Source of the DNA: Elizabethkingia argenteiflava
Lineage (GTDB): Bacteria > Bacteroidota > Bacteroidia > Flavobacteriales > Weeksellaceae
DNA length: 64,000 nt
Assembly (NCBI RefSeq): GCF_009904105.1
Contig: NZ_JAAABJ010000518.1
Span: 31,841-95,840 of the forward strand
Direction: 5' to 3'
Shown: positions 1-7,401 of the stretch, in pieces
Layout of the letters: each line of letters begins with the position of its first letter
Position numbering within the stretch: the stretch's first letter is position 1
The notes under the pieces: model-generated
What the model saw: only the letters and a program-made list of their open reading frames with translations
Database searches by the model: none
What the model was told of the DNA's origin: nothing
Translations under genes and position numbers: made by a program

Positions 1-391
1 CGCAGGGGATGCCAGCTTCCTTCATCGTGGCTTTGGCTGTCGCTTTATCGCCCATTTTCTCGATTTGTTCAGGTGTGGCTCCGATGAATTTAATGCCATT
101 TTTATGGCAGATCTTAGAGAAATTTGCATTTTCCGAAAGAAAGCCATAGCCAGGGTGTATTGCATCGGCATTGGTGATTTCTGCAGCAGCAATAATATTA
201 GGAATCCTTAAATAAGAGTCTTTACTAGGGGCAGGGCCAATACATACAGCCTCATCTGCAAAACGCACATGTAGGCTGTCTTTATCCGCTGTACTATAGA
301 CCGCCACAGTCTTAATTCCCATCTCTTTTGCAGATCGTAAGATACGCATGGCAATCTCACCTCTATTGGCAATTAATATTTTTTTGAACAT
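1..391 (-). CDS. accC: Acetyl-CoA carboxylase, biotin carboxylase subunit (N-terminal part, cut by window edge)
   Basis: AccC carries out the ATP- and bicarbonate-dependent carboxylation of the biotin on AccB, the first half-reaction of malonyl-CoA synthesis in the cytoplasm. Only about 130 N-terminal residues lie in the window. They start [17 protein letters not shown] and contain the family's conserved IANRGEIA motif and the [10 protein letters not shown] motif of the biotin-carboxylase N domain. The ATP-grasp domain lies beyond position 1. It follows accB on the same strand with a gap of about 90 bases, so the two are probably co-transcribed. The identity is secure. Pyruvate or propionyl-CoA carboxylase share the N domain, but the adjacent stand-alone BCCP gene favours AccC. 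Confidence 0.93.
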   Translation of the reverse strand, partial: MFKKILIANRGEIAMRILRSAKEMGIKTVAVYSTADKDSLHVRFADEAVCIGPAPSKDSYLRIPNIIAAAEITNADAIHPGYGFLSENANFSKICHKNGIKFIGATPEQIEKMGDKATAKATMKEAGIPC

Positions 392-482
392 CTTTTAAAA
401 TTTGAAAATTTAGATGATTGAAATTAGGTAAGCTTTCATGAAAATGCTAGAGTTGCATTTTTTTAAGCTTTCATGCTAATAT

Positions 483-965
483 TTAAGAGGGGTCTACCAG
501 GAATAACGGTTGATCATATTCAACCGGAGAAGCATCATCCACAAGGATTTTCACAATTTTACCGCTTACTTCAGATTCTATTTGATTGAATAATTTCATT
601 GCTTCAATCACACAAACGGTATCACCAACAGCTACCGAATCGCCTACGTTTACAAAAACATTTTTATCCGGTGAGGGTTTTCTATAGAAGGTCCCAATCA
701 TAGGGGACTTAATGGTAAGGTATTTACTGTTGTCCTCTGATGCCTGCGGAGCTACAGGTGTAGTGGACGCAGCCGCTGCTGGTGCAGGTGCAGGTTGATG
801 CACTGCTGGTTGGAACACAGATGGTTGAGGGATATAGGCGACGCCCTCCGCAGCAGCACTGGGAGTCTTGATATTGATCTCAAAATCCTTTGTTTTATAC
901 TTAACTTCAGATACTCCAGCTTTGGAAACAAACCTGATGAGGTTCTGTATATCTTTAATATCCAT
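483..965 (-). CDS. accB: Acetyl-CoA carboxylase biotin carboxyl carrier protein (BCCP)
   Basis: This 160-residue protein carries the biotin that shuttles the carboxyl group between biotin carboxylase and carboxyltransferase. Residues 1-35 are the usual N-terminal helix region, and residues 40-80 form an Ala/Pro-rich linker. The C-terminal lipoyl/biotinyl domain contains the biotinylation motif EAMK, with the target lysine at residue 124. The length is normal for a bacterial AccB. It is followed by accC on the same strand. A TATATTTG promoter box lies about 20 bases upstream of the start, so accB-accC can be expressed independently of rpmF. Confidence 0.95.
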   Translation of the reverse strand: MDIKDIQNLIRFVSKAGVSEVKYKTKDFEINIKTPSAAAEGVAYIPQPSVFQPAVHQPAPAPAAAASTTPVAPQASEDNSKYLTIKSPMIGTFYRKPSPDKNVFVNVGDSVAVGDTVCVIEAMKLFNQIESEVSGKIVKILVDDASPVEYDQPLFLVDPS

Positions 966-984
966 AAAATAGTTTTTTAGGGGG

Positions 985-992
985 CAAATATA
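985..992 (-). promoter_or_regulatory. Bacteroidetes -7 promoter box for accB-accC
   Basis: On the minus strand the sequence reads TATATTTG, a match to the Bacteroidetes consensus TAnnTTTG, about 20 bases before the accB start. No clear -33 box was assigned. Confidence 0.6.
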
Positions 993-1068
993 CGAAATAA
1001 CAACAAAAAACCATTCAATTTCGTAAAATCAAATGGTTTTCGTATACGTGTTCTAGGGAAAACTAAGT

Positions 1069-1272
1069 TTAGTTTTCTTCAGTAGTTTCAATTTCTTTTT
1101 CTAATACCACTTTACCTCTGTAGTAAAGTTTACCTTCATGCCAGTGTGCTCTGTGATAAAGGTGAAGTTCTCCAGTTGTAGCATCTTTAGCTAACTGTGG
1201 AGCTACAGCTTTGTAGTGAGTTCTTCTTTTATCTCTTCTTGTAGCAGACTGTCTTCGTTTAGGATGTGCCAT
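1069..1272 (-). CDS. rpmF: 50S ribosomal protein L32
   Basis: A 67-residue basic protein of the large ribosomal subunit. It begins [20 protein letters not shown], the recognisable L32 N-terminus, and continues through the conserved [18 protein letters not shown] region. It lacks the zinc-binding cysteines found in some L32 paralogues. It lies 30 bases downstream of the DUF177 gene on the same strand, the widely conserved DUF177-rpmF pairing. In many bacteria fabH/plsX follow rpmF, but here accB follows after a 100-base gap. Confidence 0.97.
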   Translation of the reverse strand: MAHPKRRQSATRRDKRRTHYKAVAPQLAKDATTGELHLYHRAHWHEGKLYYRGKVVLEKEIETTEEN

Positions 1273-1302
1273 TGTCTGTTATTTTTATGTTTTTTTAATA
1301 TT

Positions 1303-1833
1303 TTAATTTTTCTTTCTTAATTTATCTAGAGCGCTCCATCTCGGATCAATCTTAGCTTCCGTTTGTTGGACTTCCTTGCTCTCCTTGGGAGCATATTGAT
1401 TGAGGATTTCCAAGTCCTTATCTGTTAATGTAGGAGCTATTTTTTTCATGGGGATAGCTAACACCGTAGTTTCGAATATGAGTTGAGCTATATTAAACTC
1501 GTGTTCATGCTCAGGAATGTTAATAATCTCTTCATGGCTATCATCATATACTTCCCCAAATTTTACCAGTACTTTTAGTTCACTGCAAATAGGGTATTTA
1601 AATATCTCATTGCTAATGTCGCAAATCAAATCTACTGTCCCCTCTACGGTGATTTTAAAATCCAAAAAGCTACTGTGTTTTTCTAACAACACTTTTACAT
1701 TGAGTTTGGCATTGTCAAACTCTTGTTCAGCTTCAAATAAATTAAAGAACTCCTGTTTTACATCAAAAATAAAATCGTGTTTACCATTTTTTAAACCTGT
1801 AAATGCGATATTGTAGTTTCTGATTCTGTCCAT
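1303..1833 (-). CDS. DUF177 (YceD-like) family protein
   Basis: This is a 176-residue member of the DUF177/YceD family encoded directly upstream of rpmF. YceD homologues have been linked to 23S rRNA or ribosome accumulation, but the biochemical role of this one is not established. The typical features are the central CDISNE segment and the acidic, VLAIPMKKI-containing C-terminal half. The open frame extends five codons further to a TTG, but that TTG lies inside a TACTTTTG promoter box (1846-1853), so translation should begin at MDRIRNYNIAF. The leader is then only a few bases long. Confidence 0.85.
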   Translation of the reverse strand: MDRIRNYNIAFTGLKNGKHDFIFDVKQEFFNLFEAEQEFDNAKLNVKVLLEKHSSFLDFKITVEGTVDLICDISNEIFKYPICSELKVLVKFGEVYDDSHEEIINIPEHEHEFNIAQLIFETTVLAIPMKKIAPTLTDKDLEILNQYAPKESKEVQQTEAKIDPRWSALDKLRKKN

Positions 1834-1845
1834 ATAAACGGTTTG

Positions 1846-1853
1846 CAAAAGTA
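1846..1853 (-). promoter_or_regulatory. Bacteroidetes -7 promoter box for DUF177-rpmF
   Basis: The minus strand reads TACTTTTG (TAnnTTTG), 12 bases before the ATG at 1833. It overlaps an apparent in-frame TTG start and thereby decides in favour of the ATG. Confidence 0.6.
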
Positions 1854-1881
1854 AATTAAATAATTGATATTACAAAGTAAA

Positions 1882-2970
1882 TTATTCATTTTCTTCGGGT
1901 AAGTCCTCATCTATCCCGTTGTTATAAAAAGTTTTCTTGGGTTGTAGTTTGTTTTTAAGTAGGTCCTGATATTCTTTCCTGTTTTGGAAAATTTTTATTC
2001 CCCAAAAAATAGCTTCTTTAAATGACCTGGCATCTGCCATGTTTTTTCCAGCAATATCATAAGCTGTGCCATGATCTGGAGAGGTTCTGATAAAGGGAAG
2101 TCCAGCGCTATAGTTTACACCCTCTTCATAGGCAATGGTTTTAAAAGGAGCTAAACCTTGGTCGTGGTACATAGCGAGTACAGCGTCATAAGCTTTGTAT
2201 TTTTCAGGCTGAAAAAAGCTATCGGCAGGAAAAGGGCCAAAGGCAAGAATTCCATTATTGAACAATTTGTGAATGGCTGGGGAAATAATTTGGATTTCTT
2301 CTTTGCCAATACTTCCCGAATCACCTGCGTGGGGATTAAGACCTAAAAGAGCAATCTTGGGCTTTTGAATACAAAAATCTTCACGGAGGGTATGATTAAG
2401 TGTTTTAACTTGGGCAATAATGTTTTCTTCCGTTATTTCAGAGGCTACTTGGGTAACAGGAATGTGGTGAGTGGAGACGGCTACCTTGAGTTCTTCAGTG
2501 ATCATAAACATGAGGGCCTTTTGTTGGAACTTAGCCTCTAGATAAGAGGTATGCCCTGTATAGCTAAACCCTTGTTTTAGCATTTCATCTTTATTAATAG
2601 GAGCGGTTACCAAGATGTCAATTTCTCCTTTAATGAGAGCTTCGGTAGCGGATTCTAAAGATTGTATGGCTAGAGATGTCGATGTTGTGGAGGGGGTTCC
2701 AAAATCAATATTGAGATTATCCTTACAGAGATTTATCATATTGATTTCACCATTCTTTAACTGTGAGGCTTGCTCTATTAAATGATAATTTTGATTGATT
2801 TTAAAAATGTTTTTCTGGTACGAAAATATTTTGCCACTCCCAAATATTACAGGGGTAAATAAATCCAGTATAGATTTGTCTCTTAAGGCTTTAATAATGA
2901 CTTCTGGCCCTATGCCGTTATAATCTCCCATAGAGATCCCGACGCGAATTTTATGCTGTTTGGCACTCAT
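1882..2970 (-). CDS. pdxA: 4-hydroxythreonine-4-phosphate dehydrogenase
   Basis: PdxA oxidises 4-phosphohydroxy-L-threonine with NAD(P)+ in the DXP-dependent route to pyridoxal phosphate. The 362-residue protein shows the three metal-ligand histidines in their usual contexts: GHTSYLEAKF (His140), LNPHAGDSG (His214) and YHDQGLAPFK (His269). The glycine-rich SMGDYNGIGPEV motif is at the N-terminus and TSPDHGTAYDIAGK near the C-terminus. The C-terminal tail of about 20 residues is charged and not part of the fold. It reads left, divergent from ribE with 43 bases between the starts. Confidence 0.95.
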   Translation of the reverse strand: MSAKQHKIRVGISMGDYNGIGPEVIIKALRDKSILDLFTPVIFGSGKIFSYQKNIFKINQNYHLIEQASQLKNGEINMINLCKDNLNIDFGTPSTTSTSLAIQSLESATEALIKGEIDILVTAPINKDEMLKQGFSYTGHTSYLEAKFQQKALMFMITEELKVAVSTHHIPVTQVASEITEENIIAQVKTLNHTLREDFCIQKPKIALLGLNPHAGDSGSIGKEEIQIISPAIHKLFNNGILAFGPFPADSFFQPEKYKAYDAVLAMYHDQGLAPFKTIAYEEGVNYSAGLPFIRTSPDHGTAYDIAGKNMADARSFKEAIFWGIKIFQNRKEYQDLLKNKLQPKKTFYNNGIDEDLPEENE

Positions 2971-2977
2971 TTTTTGC

Positions 2978-2985
2978 TATCTTTG
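2978..2985 (+). promoter_or_regulatory. Bacteroidetes -7 promoter box for ribE
   Basis: TATCTTTG matches TAnnTTTG and sits 28 bases upstream of the ribE ATG. It is interleaved with the opposing pdxA promoter at 2992-2999. Confidence 0.65.
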
Positions 2986-2991
2986 AAGCTA

Positions 2992-2999
2992 CAAATTTA
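2992..2999 (-). promoter_or_regulatory. Bacteroidetes -7 promoter box for pdxA
   Basis: The minus strand reads TAAATTTG (TAnnTTTG), about 21 bases before the pdxA start. It is only 6 bases from the divergent ribE box, so the two polymerases would compete for the same DNA. Confidence 0.6.
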
Positions 3000-3013
3000 A
3001 TATTTTTAAATCA

Positions 3014-3595
3014 ATGTTTACGGGTATTATTGAAGCGATAGGAAAAGTAGAAAATATTGTTCAAGAAGATGCGAATATTCATCTAAGGATTAGCTGTCCT
3101 TTTACTGCCGAGCTTAAGGTAGATCAGAGCGTAGCTCATAATGGTTGTTGTTTGACTGTGGTTGAGATAGAAGAAGACAGCTATGTGGTAACGGCTATAA
3201 AGGAAACTCTTGAGGTAACCGCACTCCAGCATATAGAGGCAGGAGATTTGATTAATTTAGAACGATGTATGAGAATCAATGGGCGTCTGGATGGGCATAT
3301 TGTACAGGGGCATGTGGACCAGACGGCTGTATTAGAGGGTATAGAAAACCAAGATGGAAGTTATATTTTGACTTTTAGCTATGCCGAAAAAGATTTTACT
3401 ACCGTACACAAAGGCTCTATAACTGTAAATGGGATCAGCTTGACAGTGGTAAAGAGTCTAAAAGGCCAATTCTCTGTGGCGATTATTCCTTATACTTGGG
3501 AACATACCAACCTGCATCGATTGAATAAGGGAGACTTTGTTAATTTAGAATTCGATATTATAGGAAAGTATGTTTCTCGATTCATAAATAAGTAA
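3014..3595 (+). CDS. ribE: Riboflavin synthase, alpha chain
   Basis: This enzyme dismutates two 6,7-dimethyl-8-ribityllumazine molecules to riboflavin and a pyrimidinedione. The 193-residue protein consists of the family's two tandem lumazine-binding barrels. The first opens MFTGIIEAIGKV and contains NGCCLTV. The second contains GHIVQGHVD and NGISLTVV. No FMN riboswitch-like leader is visible, and the leader is under 30 bases. It is followed after 3 bases by a sensor kinase gene, implying co-transcription. Confidence 0.95.
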   Translation: MFTGIIEAIGKVENIVQEDANIHLRISCPFTAELKVDQSVAHNGCCLTVVEIEEDSYVVTAIKETLEVTALQHIEAGDLINLERCMRINGRLDGHIVQGHVDQTAVLEGIENQDGSYILTFSYAEKDFTTVHKGSITVNGISLTVVKSLKGQFSVAIIPYTWEHTNLHRLNKGDFVNLEFDIIGKYVSRFINK

Positions 3596-3598
3596 AAC

Positions 3599-5053
3599 AT
3601 GGCAATAGGTCAGAGGGAGTTAAGTCTTCAGCTTAGGGTTTTTTTAGGAATACTTTTAGTGTCTTTAGTATGTATTGCAGGGACCACTCTTATTTCGTAT
3701 CTCGTGATAAATCGTGTTGCACAGGTCCAAAATGAAAGATCGCTACAGAGTAAAAGCCTTGCTTTAATGGCCTCTTTAGAATATGCTATTTCGCATGACG
3801 ATATTGACCGGCAGAATATCGCGAAAAAAATGCGAAATAAATTGATGGAGATTTCTGATATTAATAAGTTAGACGTTGTTTTATACGATAGTAAAGGACG
3901 CTTTTTAGTATCTAATCTAAGTGAGGATTTGATTAAGCAAAAGCTAGTCCCTGCAAAAGTATTGGACAAACTCTACGATAGTGACAATGGAATGGTGGAT
4001 TATACTTTTTTTGATAGTGAAAAAGGTGCCGTTGTTTCCTCTTCTTATAGGATGCTGAGGGATGAACCAGATCCTAAGGTTCCGCCTTTGTCTATTGTAT
4101 ACCTGCCTTCTTATTACTATAACAACCAATATATCGATATATTTAACAAGTATATTCATTTTATTGTTTTGGTGAATGTTCTCGCCGTGCTATTGAGTGT
4201 CTTTATCAGTTGGAGAATTTCTAAAAAAATTACTCAAACCATTACCAGTATATCCTCTAAAATCAGTGATGAGGGAAGGGATTTAAAGCCGATTAAATAT
4301 TCGAGCAGGGATGAATTGAGTGTACTCGTACGGGCCTACAACAGGATGATTTATCAATTGCGTGAGCAAACCGAGCTTAAAGCTCAAGTAGAGCGGGAAA
4401 TAGCTTGGAGAGAAATGGCGAAGCAGGTGGCTCATGAGGTTAAGAATCCACTTACCCCTATGAAATTAACCATTCAGAATTTCCAAAGAAAATTTGATGC
4501 ACAAGATCCACAAATTGTAGATAAAGTGGATAAAATGAGTAAAGTGATGGTAGAACAGATTGATCTTATTGCAGAAGTAGCGAGTGCTTTTTCTGAATTT
4601 GCTCAGTTGCCTGAAAAAGAAGATGTAGTGCTTAATTTAAATGAGGAAATCAAGAATATTGTCAATATTTTTGATAAAAAAGATATCTTTATACATGCGA
4701 ATAAAGATAATATTATGTTGAAATTTGATAAGATCTATATTAGTAGAATTATGACCAATCTTATTACCAATGCTCAGCAAGCAGAAGTATACGGGAGACG
4801 TCCTATTATTAATATAGACCTGGAGCAATTCAATAAAAAGGTAACGATTAAGGTTGAGGATAATGGTAGTGGAATTGAAAAAGAAAAACTGGAGCAGATC
4901 TTTGAACCTAACTTTACGACTAAGAGCAGTGGTATGGGGCTGGGTTTAACTATGGTACGTAAGATGGTAGAAGAATATCAAGGTAGTATCTCTGTTAAAT
5001 CCCAATTGGGGAAAGGTACCTATTTTACCATTATTTTACCAGTGGGGCTTTAA
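3599..5053 (+). CDS. NtrY-like membrane sensor histidine kinase
   Basis: A 484-residue sensor kinase. A transmembrane segment spans about residues 13-36 and an extracytoplasmic sensing domain about 40-184. A second membrane segment (about 185-205) is followed by a HAMP-like linker. The HisKA region contains the phosphoacceptor His279 in VAHEVKNPLTPMKL. The ATPase domain has the N box (NLITNAQQAE), G1 box (EDNGSGI) and G2 box (GMGLGLTMV). The LTPMKLTIQ context resembles NtrY-type kinases. No response regulator gene lies nearby, so its partner and signal are unknown. It is packed between ribE and trmN6; its stop codon overlaps the next start (TAATG). Confidence 0.88.
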   Translation: MAIGQRELSLQLRVFLGILLVSLVCIAGTTLISYLVINRVAQVQNERSLQSKSLALMASLEYAISHDDIDRQNIAKKMRNKLMEISDINKLDVVLYDSKGRFLVSNLSEDLIKQKLVPAKVLDKLYDSDNGMVDYTFFDSEKGAVVSSSYRMLRDEPDPKVPPLSIVYLPSYYYNNQYIDIFNKYIHFIVLVNVLAVLLSVFISWRISKKITQTITSISSKISDEGRDLKPIKYSSRDELSVLVRAYNRMIYQLREQTELKAQVEREIAWREMAKQVAHEVKNPLTPMKLTIQNFQRKFDAQDPQIVDKVDKMSKVMVEQIDLIAEVASAFSEFAQLPEKEDVVLNLNEEIKNIVNIFDKKDIFIHANKDNIMLKFDKIYISRIMTNLITNAQQAEVYGRRPIINIDLEQFNKKVTIKVEDNGSGIEKEKLEQIFEPNFTTKSSGMGLGLTMVRKMVEEYQGSISVKSQLGKGTYFTIILPVGL

Positions 5054-5742
5054 TGAAGTCATTTATATTTAAGAAGTTCGAAATTCGTCAGGATAAAGAG
5101 GTCTTTCGAGTAGGAACCGATGGAGTTGTGTTAGGAGCACTGTCCGATGGGCAAAGGGCTCGGCATATATTAGAGGTGGGGAGCGGAACAGGTCTTATTG
5201 CTCTTATGTTGGCCCAGAGATATCCTTTTGCGAGACTTACCGCCTTGGATATCAATCCTAAAGCGTTTGAACTGACCCGGTTGAATTTTAAGAACTCTCC
5301 TTTTTCCACAAGAATGGAGGCTATAGGAGCTGATTATAAGCTTTATACTCCTTCGTTAAAATATGATCTGATCGTCAGTAATCCTCCGTACTTTGAAGCT
5401 GAGAGTGCAAAAGACCTGATCGCCCGGCATCAGGTTTTGTTATCTTTTCAGCAGTTGATATCAAAAAGTACAGAGTTAATTTCAGATGAGGGGATATTAT
5501 CTTTTATTATTCCTAGTGATAATACGGCACGCTTTACGGAGGTTGCTCAGCAAAAGCAGTTAAACCTTATTAGGAAAGTAGATATTTATGGAATAGCTGG
5601 TGGAGAGCTAAAAAGAAATATTTTAGAGTTTTCTAAAGCTTCAAGTCCCTTGGTGCTAGAACAACTGACTTTAGAAAAAAGTCCCAGAATCTATACAGAC
5701 GAATATAAGGCTTTAACAAGGAATTTTCATCCTATGTTTTAA
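5053..5742 (+). CDS. trmN6: tRNA1(Val) A37 N6-methyltransferase
   Basis: A 229-residue SAM-dependent methyltransferase of the TrmN6/YfiC family, which methylates N6 of adenosine 37 in tRNA-Val. Motif I is LEVGSGTGLIALML and the catalytic motif IV is SNPPYF, the NPPY signature of amino-methylating enzymes acting on nucleic acid adenines. The N-terminus (FKKFEIRQD...FRVGTDGVVLGA) is diagnostic of the family. It starts within the stop codon of the sensor kinase gene and ends the ribE-kinase-trmN6 operon. Confidence 0.9.
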   Translation: MKSFIFKKFEIRQDKEVFRVGTDGVVLGALSDGQRARHILEVGSGTGLIALMLAQRYPFARLTALDINPKAFELTRLNFKNSPFSTRMEAIGADYKLYTPSLKYDLIVSNPPYFEAESAKDLIARHQVLLSFQQLISKSTELISDEGILSFIIPSDNTARFTEVAQQKQLNLIRKVDIYGIAGGELKRNILEFSKASSPLVLEQLTLEKSPRIYTDEYKALTRNFHPMF

Positions 5743-5749
5743 AGAAATA

Positions 5750-5772
5750 CCCCTCGTTAAAATAGTGAGGGA
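5750..5772. terminator. Short hairpin between convergent trmN6 and ftsE-like genes
   Basis: CCCTC and GAGGG arms are separated by an 11-base loop and followed by a T-rich stretch. It lies between two convergent genes. The stem is short, so it is only a probable terminator. Confidence 0.35.
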
Positions 5773-5793
5773 TACTTCTTTATTAATAGTTGA

Positions 5794-6504
5794 TTATTCA
5801 AATAGCTCTGTAGTATTCATAGTGAAAACTTTTCCGTCTTCGCAGCGAATCGCTTCTGCGGGGTAATTTTGGATCATGTGGTAATCATGTGTAGCCATCA
5901 GTACTGCACAATTGCGCTCTTTAGAGATGCTGTTGAGCAAGAGCATAATTTCGTTAGAGGTTTCAGGGTCTAGGTTTCCTGTCGGTTCATCTGCGAGGAT
6001 AAGCTTTGGATGGTTTAAGAGGGCTCTGGCAATGGCTACCCTTTGTTGCTCTCCTCCAGACAGCTCATGTGGCATTTTGTGTTTCTTAGTTTTCATGCTA
6101 ACACTATCCAATACCTCATCAATGCGGCTGTTGATAAGATTTTTATCTTTCCAGCCGGTAGCTCTTAATACAAAAATTAAATTCTTTTCTACCGTCCTGT
6201 CCGTAAGGAGTTGAAAATCTTGGAATACAATTCCTAACTTTCTTCTTAGAGGAGGGATGTCTGAAGCTCCTAGTTTGGACAAATCGAAGCCTACCACTTT
6301 TCCGATCCCTTGCTTTAGAGGGAGATCTCCATAGAGAACTTTTAATAAAGAACTCTTACCAGATCCTGTTTTTCCAATAAGATAGCAAAATTTTCCTGTT
6401 TTAATGTTGATGTTAACATCGGAGAGAACTGTAAAGTTTTTCTGAATTATTTTTGCATTCTTAAGAACGATGACGTCGTCACCAAGTCCGTGTCTATGTG
6501 GCAT
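5794..6504 (-). CDS. ftsE: FtsE-type ABC transporter ATP-binding protein
   Basis: A 236-residue ABC ATPase. It has Walker A (GKTGSGKSS, about residues 42-50), the signature [10 protein letters not shown], Walker B ([12 protein letters not shown]) and the switch histidine in ATHDYHM. The arrangement and length match FtsE, which with FtsX couples ATP hydrolysis to cell-wall hydrolase activation at the division site. No ftsX gene adjoins it here, so the assignment is by sequence type only and a LolD-like role cannot be excluded. About ten residues precede the usual VLKNAKI start; ATG at 6504 is the only good start codon. Confidence 0.8.
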   Translation of the reverse strand: MPHRHGLGDDVIVLKNAKIIQKNFTVLSDVNINIKTGKFCYLIGKTGSGKSSLLKVLYGDLPLKQGIGKVVGFDLSKLGASDIPPLRRKLGIVFQDFQLLTDRTVEKNLIFVLRATGWKDKNLINSRIDEVLDSVSMKTKKHKMPHELSGGEQQRVAIARALLNHPKLILADEPTGNLDPETSNEIMLLLNSISKERNCAVLMATHDYHMIQNYPAEAIRCEDGKVFTMNTTELFE

Positions 6505-6653
6505 AACTATACTTTTAATATTAAAATAGGCACTTTGCGCCTATTTTCGAAGGTTAAAAATACAAAAAAGTTTTTTAGTCCAGGTGGTTTTGTGTCAAAA
6601 ATTGAATAAGAAGTCCAGCTATTATCCTTTTATTTATAGCGTATATATAATAA

Positions 6654-6687
6654 AAATGCTTGAAATAAATATTTATTTCAAGCATTT
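6654..6687 (-). terminator. Perfect-palindrome terminator of rpmH
   Basis: A 34-base perfect palindrome (17-bp arms, starting AAATGCTTGAAATAAAT). On the minus strand it is followed by TTTTTATTAT. It lies 23 bases after the rpmH stop and is a good intrinsic terminator. Confidence 0.8.
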
Positions 6688-6709
6688 AAAGTCTATAATA
6701 ATACGAAAA

Positions 6710-6865
6710 TTATCTTTTAGCTCTTGTTACGCTAACAGTTAATCTCTTTCTGCCTTTTGCTCTTCTTGCAGCCAAAACTCTTCTTCCGTTTGGCGTTGAC
6801 ATTCTTTCTCTGAAACCATGTTTGTTTCTCTTTTTTCTTTCTGATGGTTGGAATGTTCTTTTCAT
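6710..6865 (-). CDS. rpmH: 50S ribosomal protein L34
   Basis: A 51-residue, very basic ribosomal protein that is easy to miss because of its size. The translation starts [20 protein letters not shown], passes through [15 protein letters not shown] and ends [10 protein letters not shown]. This is a complete bacterial L34. The longer open frame overlapping it in another frame (6732-6917) is a shadow. A TACATTTG promoter lies 50 bases upstream and a strong terminator follows, so it is monocistronic. In many bacteria rpmH neighbours rnpA and dnaA; neither is here. Confidence 0.96.
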   Translation of the reverse strand: MKRTFQPSERKKRNKHGFRERMSTPNGRRVLAARRAKGRKRLTVSVTRAKR

Positions 6866-6914
6866 TACCGGATATATTTCGAATTAGTAATATTCTATAT
6901 TTATTTTCAGAGTG

Positions 6915-6922
6915 CAAATGTA
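6915..6922 (-). promoter_or_regulatory. Bacteroidetes -7 promoter box for rpmH
   Basis: The minus strand reads TACATTTG (TAnnTTTG), 50 bases upstream of the rpmH start, giving a leader of about 43 bases. Confidence 0.55.
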
Positions 6923-7373
6923 TATAAATTTTATTAATTACAAAAATATTTTTTATTTTTTTGGAAGCTGCTGCGGTGTTCTTATAGCTGGCTTAAAACA
7001 AGCGATACCTTAATTATATGGGGATCAGAGTTACATTGCTCTGACCGGTTGGAGAATCAACAGCGTTCTAAATCCTTTATTGAATGGGAGCAGAACGAGT
7101 AAGATTAAAACGCTATAAATTATTTATAGCAGCTTTATTGTACAGAATAAATTATTAGTTAGAGGAGAAATACACCACAAAAAGGATAGGAGAATTATTT
7201 CACTCTCTAGCTCAAAAAAAGCGAAAAGCGATTGGGTGTTAATATAGCTTGTTTTTCAAGTTTATATATTCTGTATTCTGGGACATCTCTTCAGTTGTGT
7301 ATTAATCTAGTCAAAATTTATAAATTTTAATCATTGTATCAGTAGATCTTACTTAATTGTTTTATTTAGTTAA
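6923..7373. other. 450-base stretch without a recognisable gene
   Basis: Apart from AT-rich runs, this contains a less AT-rich patch around 6965-7110. All six frames are broken by stops and I recognise no protein remnant. On the minus strand a few bases around 7030-7060 resemble tRNA D-arm sequence, but no cloverleaf can be drawn. It may be a decayed gene or an unknown RNA. Confidence 0.3.
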
Positions 7374-7381
7374 TATCTTTG
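7374..7381 (+). promoter_or_regulatory. Bacteroidetes -7 promoter box for the DHH phosphoesterase gene
   Basis: TATCTTTG matches TAnnTTTG and lies 20 bases before the ATG at 7402. Confidence 0.6.
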
Positions 7382-7401
7382 CAAGAATTTAATTTTAAAG
7401 T

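Noticed and set aside
6732..6917. 61-codon minus-strand frame
   Set aside because: It overlaps rpmH in another frame, and its Lys/Arg richness is an artefact of the L34 codons.
7030..7062. tRNA-like patch on the minus strand (AGAGCAATGTAACTCTGATCC)
   Set aside because: It looks like a D arm and anticodon stem, but no acceptor or T arm can be paired around it, so I do not call a tRNA.
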